A DNA stretch of 23,197 nt from an uncultured Bacillota bacterium (GTDB lineage Bacteria > Bacillota_I > Bacilli_A > RFN20 > CAG-631): positions 1 to 23,197 of the forward strand of contig CABUID010000022.1 of assembly GCA_902491575.1 (NCBI GenBank). Direction: 5' to 3'. Position 1 is the stretch's first letter; each line of letters opens with the position of its first letter. The notes beneath the pieces were generated by a model. That model saw nothing but the letters and a program-made list of their open reading frames with translations. It was not told where the DNA came from and made no database searches. The position numbers and the translations under genes were made by a program. Below are positions 23,158-23,197 of the stretch, one piece after another.

Positions 23158-23197
23158 GCCCGGCAACTTGCTACTCTCTCCTTACGGATACCATCGC
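23158..23197 (-). rRNA. rrf: 5S ribosomal RNA, 3' part (cut by window edge)
   Basis: The minus strand reads GCGATGGTATCCGTAAGGAG, then AGAGTAGCAAGTTGCCGGGC, ending at about 23158. This matches the 3' third of bacterial 5S rRNA (CGAUGGUA, GAGAGUAG, GUUGCCGGGC). The hairpin after GAUGGUA is shorter (UCC-GUAA-GGA) than in Bacillus, as in shorter Mollicutes-type 5S rRNAs. A run of nine U (23157-23149) follows directly. It marks the end of an rRNA operon lying to the right. Confidence 0.9.

Noticed and set aside
1..23197. TGA read as tryptophan (Mycoplasma-type code)
   Set aside because: lgt, whiA and the S41 peptidase gene end with TGA at the expected family ends, and Trp codons in Lgt are TGG.
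1..23197. CRISPR array or tRNA genes
   Set aside because: No regularly spaced repeats and no tRNA-like cloverleaf with a GTTCRA loop were noticed; a tRNAscan-SE run would be decisive.

Overview
This is an AT-rich (roughly 30% GC by eye), gene-dense piece of a bacterial chromosome. All 17 intact protein genes lie on the minus strand, so transcription runs from high to low coordinates. TGA is used as a stop (lgt, whiA and the S41 peptidase gene) and Trp is written TGG, so this is standard code 11 and not the Mycoplasma/Spiroplasma code. The low GC, Bacilli-type gene neighbourhoods (str operon; secG-rnr-smpB; lgt/trxB/whiA/uvrAB) and a short 5S rRNA helix suggest a small-genome member of the Bacilli/Erysipelotrichia/Acholeplasma-like branch. 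That placement is an inference; no species is recognised.

Right edge (22.1-23.2 kb): the 3' end of a 5S rRNA, hence the end of an rRNA operon, then a small three-helix membrane protein with its own promoter and terminator. Next comes the str operon rpsL-rpsG-fusA from a near-consensus promoter with an 89-nt structured leader. tuf follows with its own extended -10 promoter and a terminator.

Middle (7.7-18.2 kb): uvrA, a lipoprotein of unknown function, then a tight run lgt-trxB-whiA-S41 peptidase-uvrB with overlapping or nearly touching ends. It covers lipoprotein maturation, redox, division/chromosome regulation, envelope proteolysis and excision repair. It looks like a compressed form of the Bacilli uvrB-uvrA-hprK-lgt-trxB-rapZ-yvcK-whiA neighbourhood, without hprK, rapZ and yvcK. 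The trxB product keeps the FAD and CxxC motifs but has lost both NADPH-binding motifs, as in ferredoxin-dependent flavin thioredoxin reductases.

Left-middle (3.3-7.7 kb): a metal and surface section. A yybP-ykoY (Mn2+) riboswitch with a mutually exclusive terminator precedes a CaCA-family cation exchanger. Then come a large lipoprotein with several OB-like modules and a Big-like domain, a ferritin, and secG.

Left end (1-3.2 kb): rnr and smpB overlap by 23 bp (mRNA decay and trans-translation). Below them is a 700-bp region without an intact gene. It holds a decayed ISL3-like transposase fragment and a promoter placed directly in front of a terminator, which could make an RNA of only about 40 nt. 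No tRNA, tmRNA or CRISPR array was seen. The most notable items are the TrxB variant, the riboswitch-controlled exchanger, the modular lipoprotein and the tiny promoter-terminator unit.
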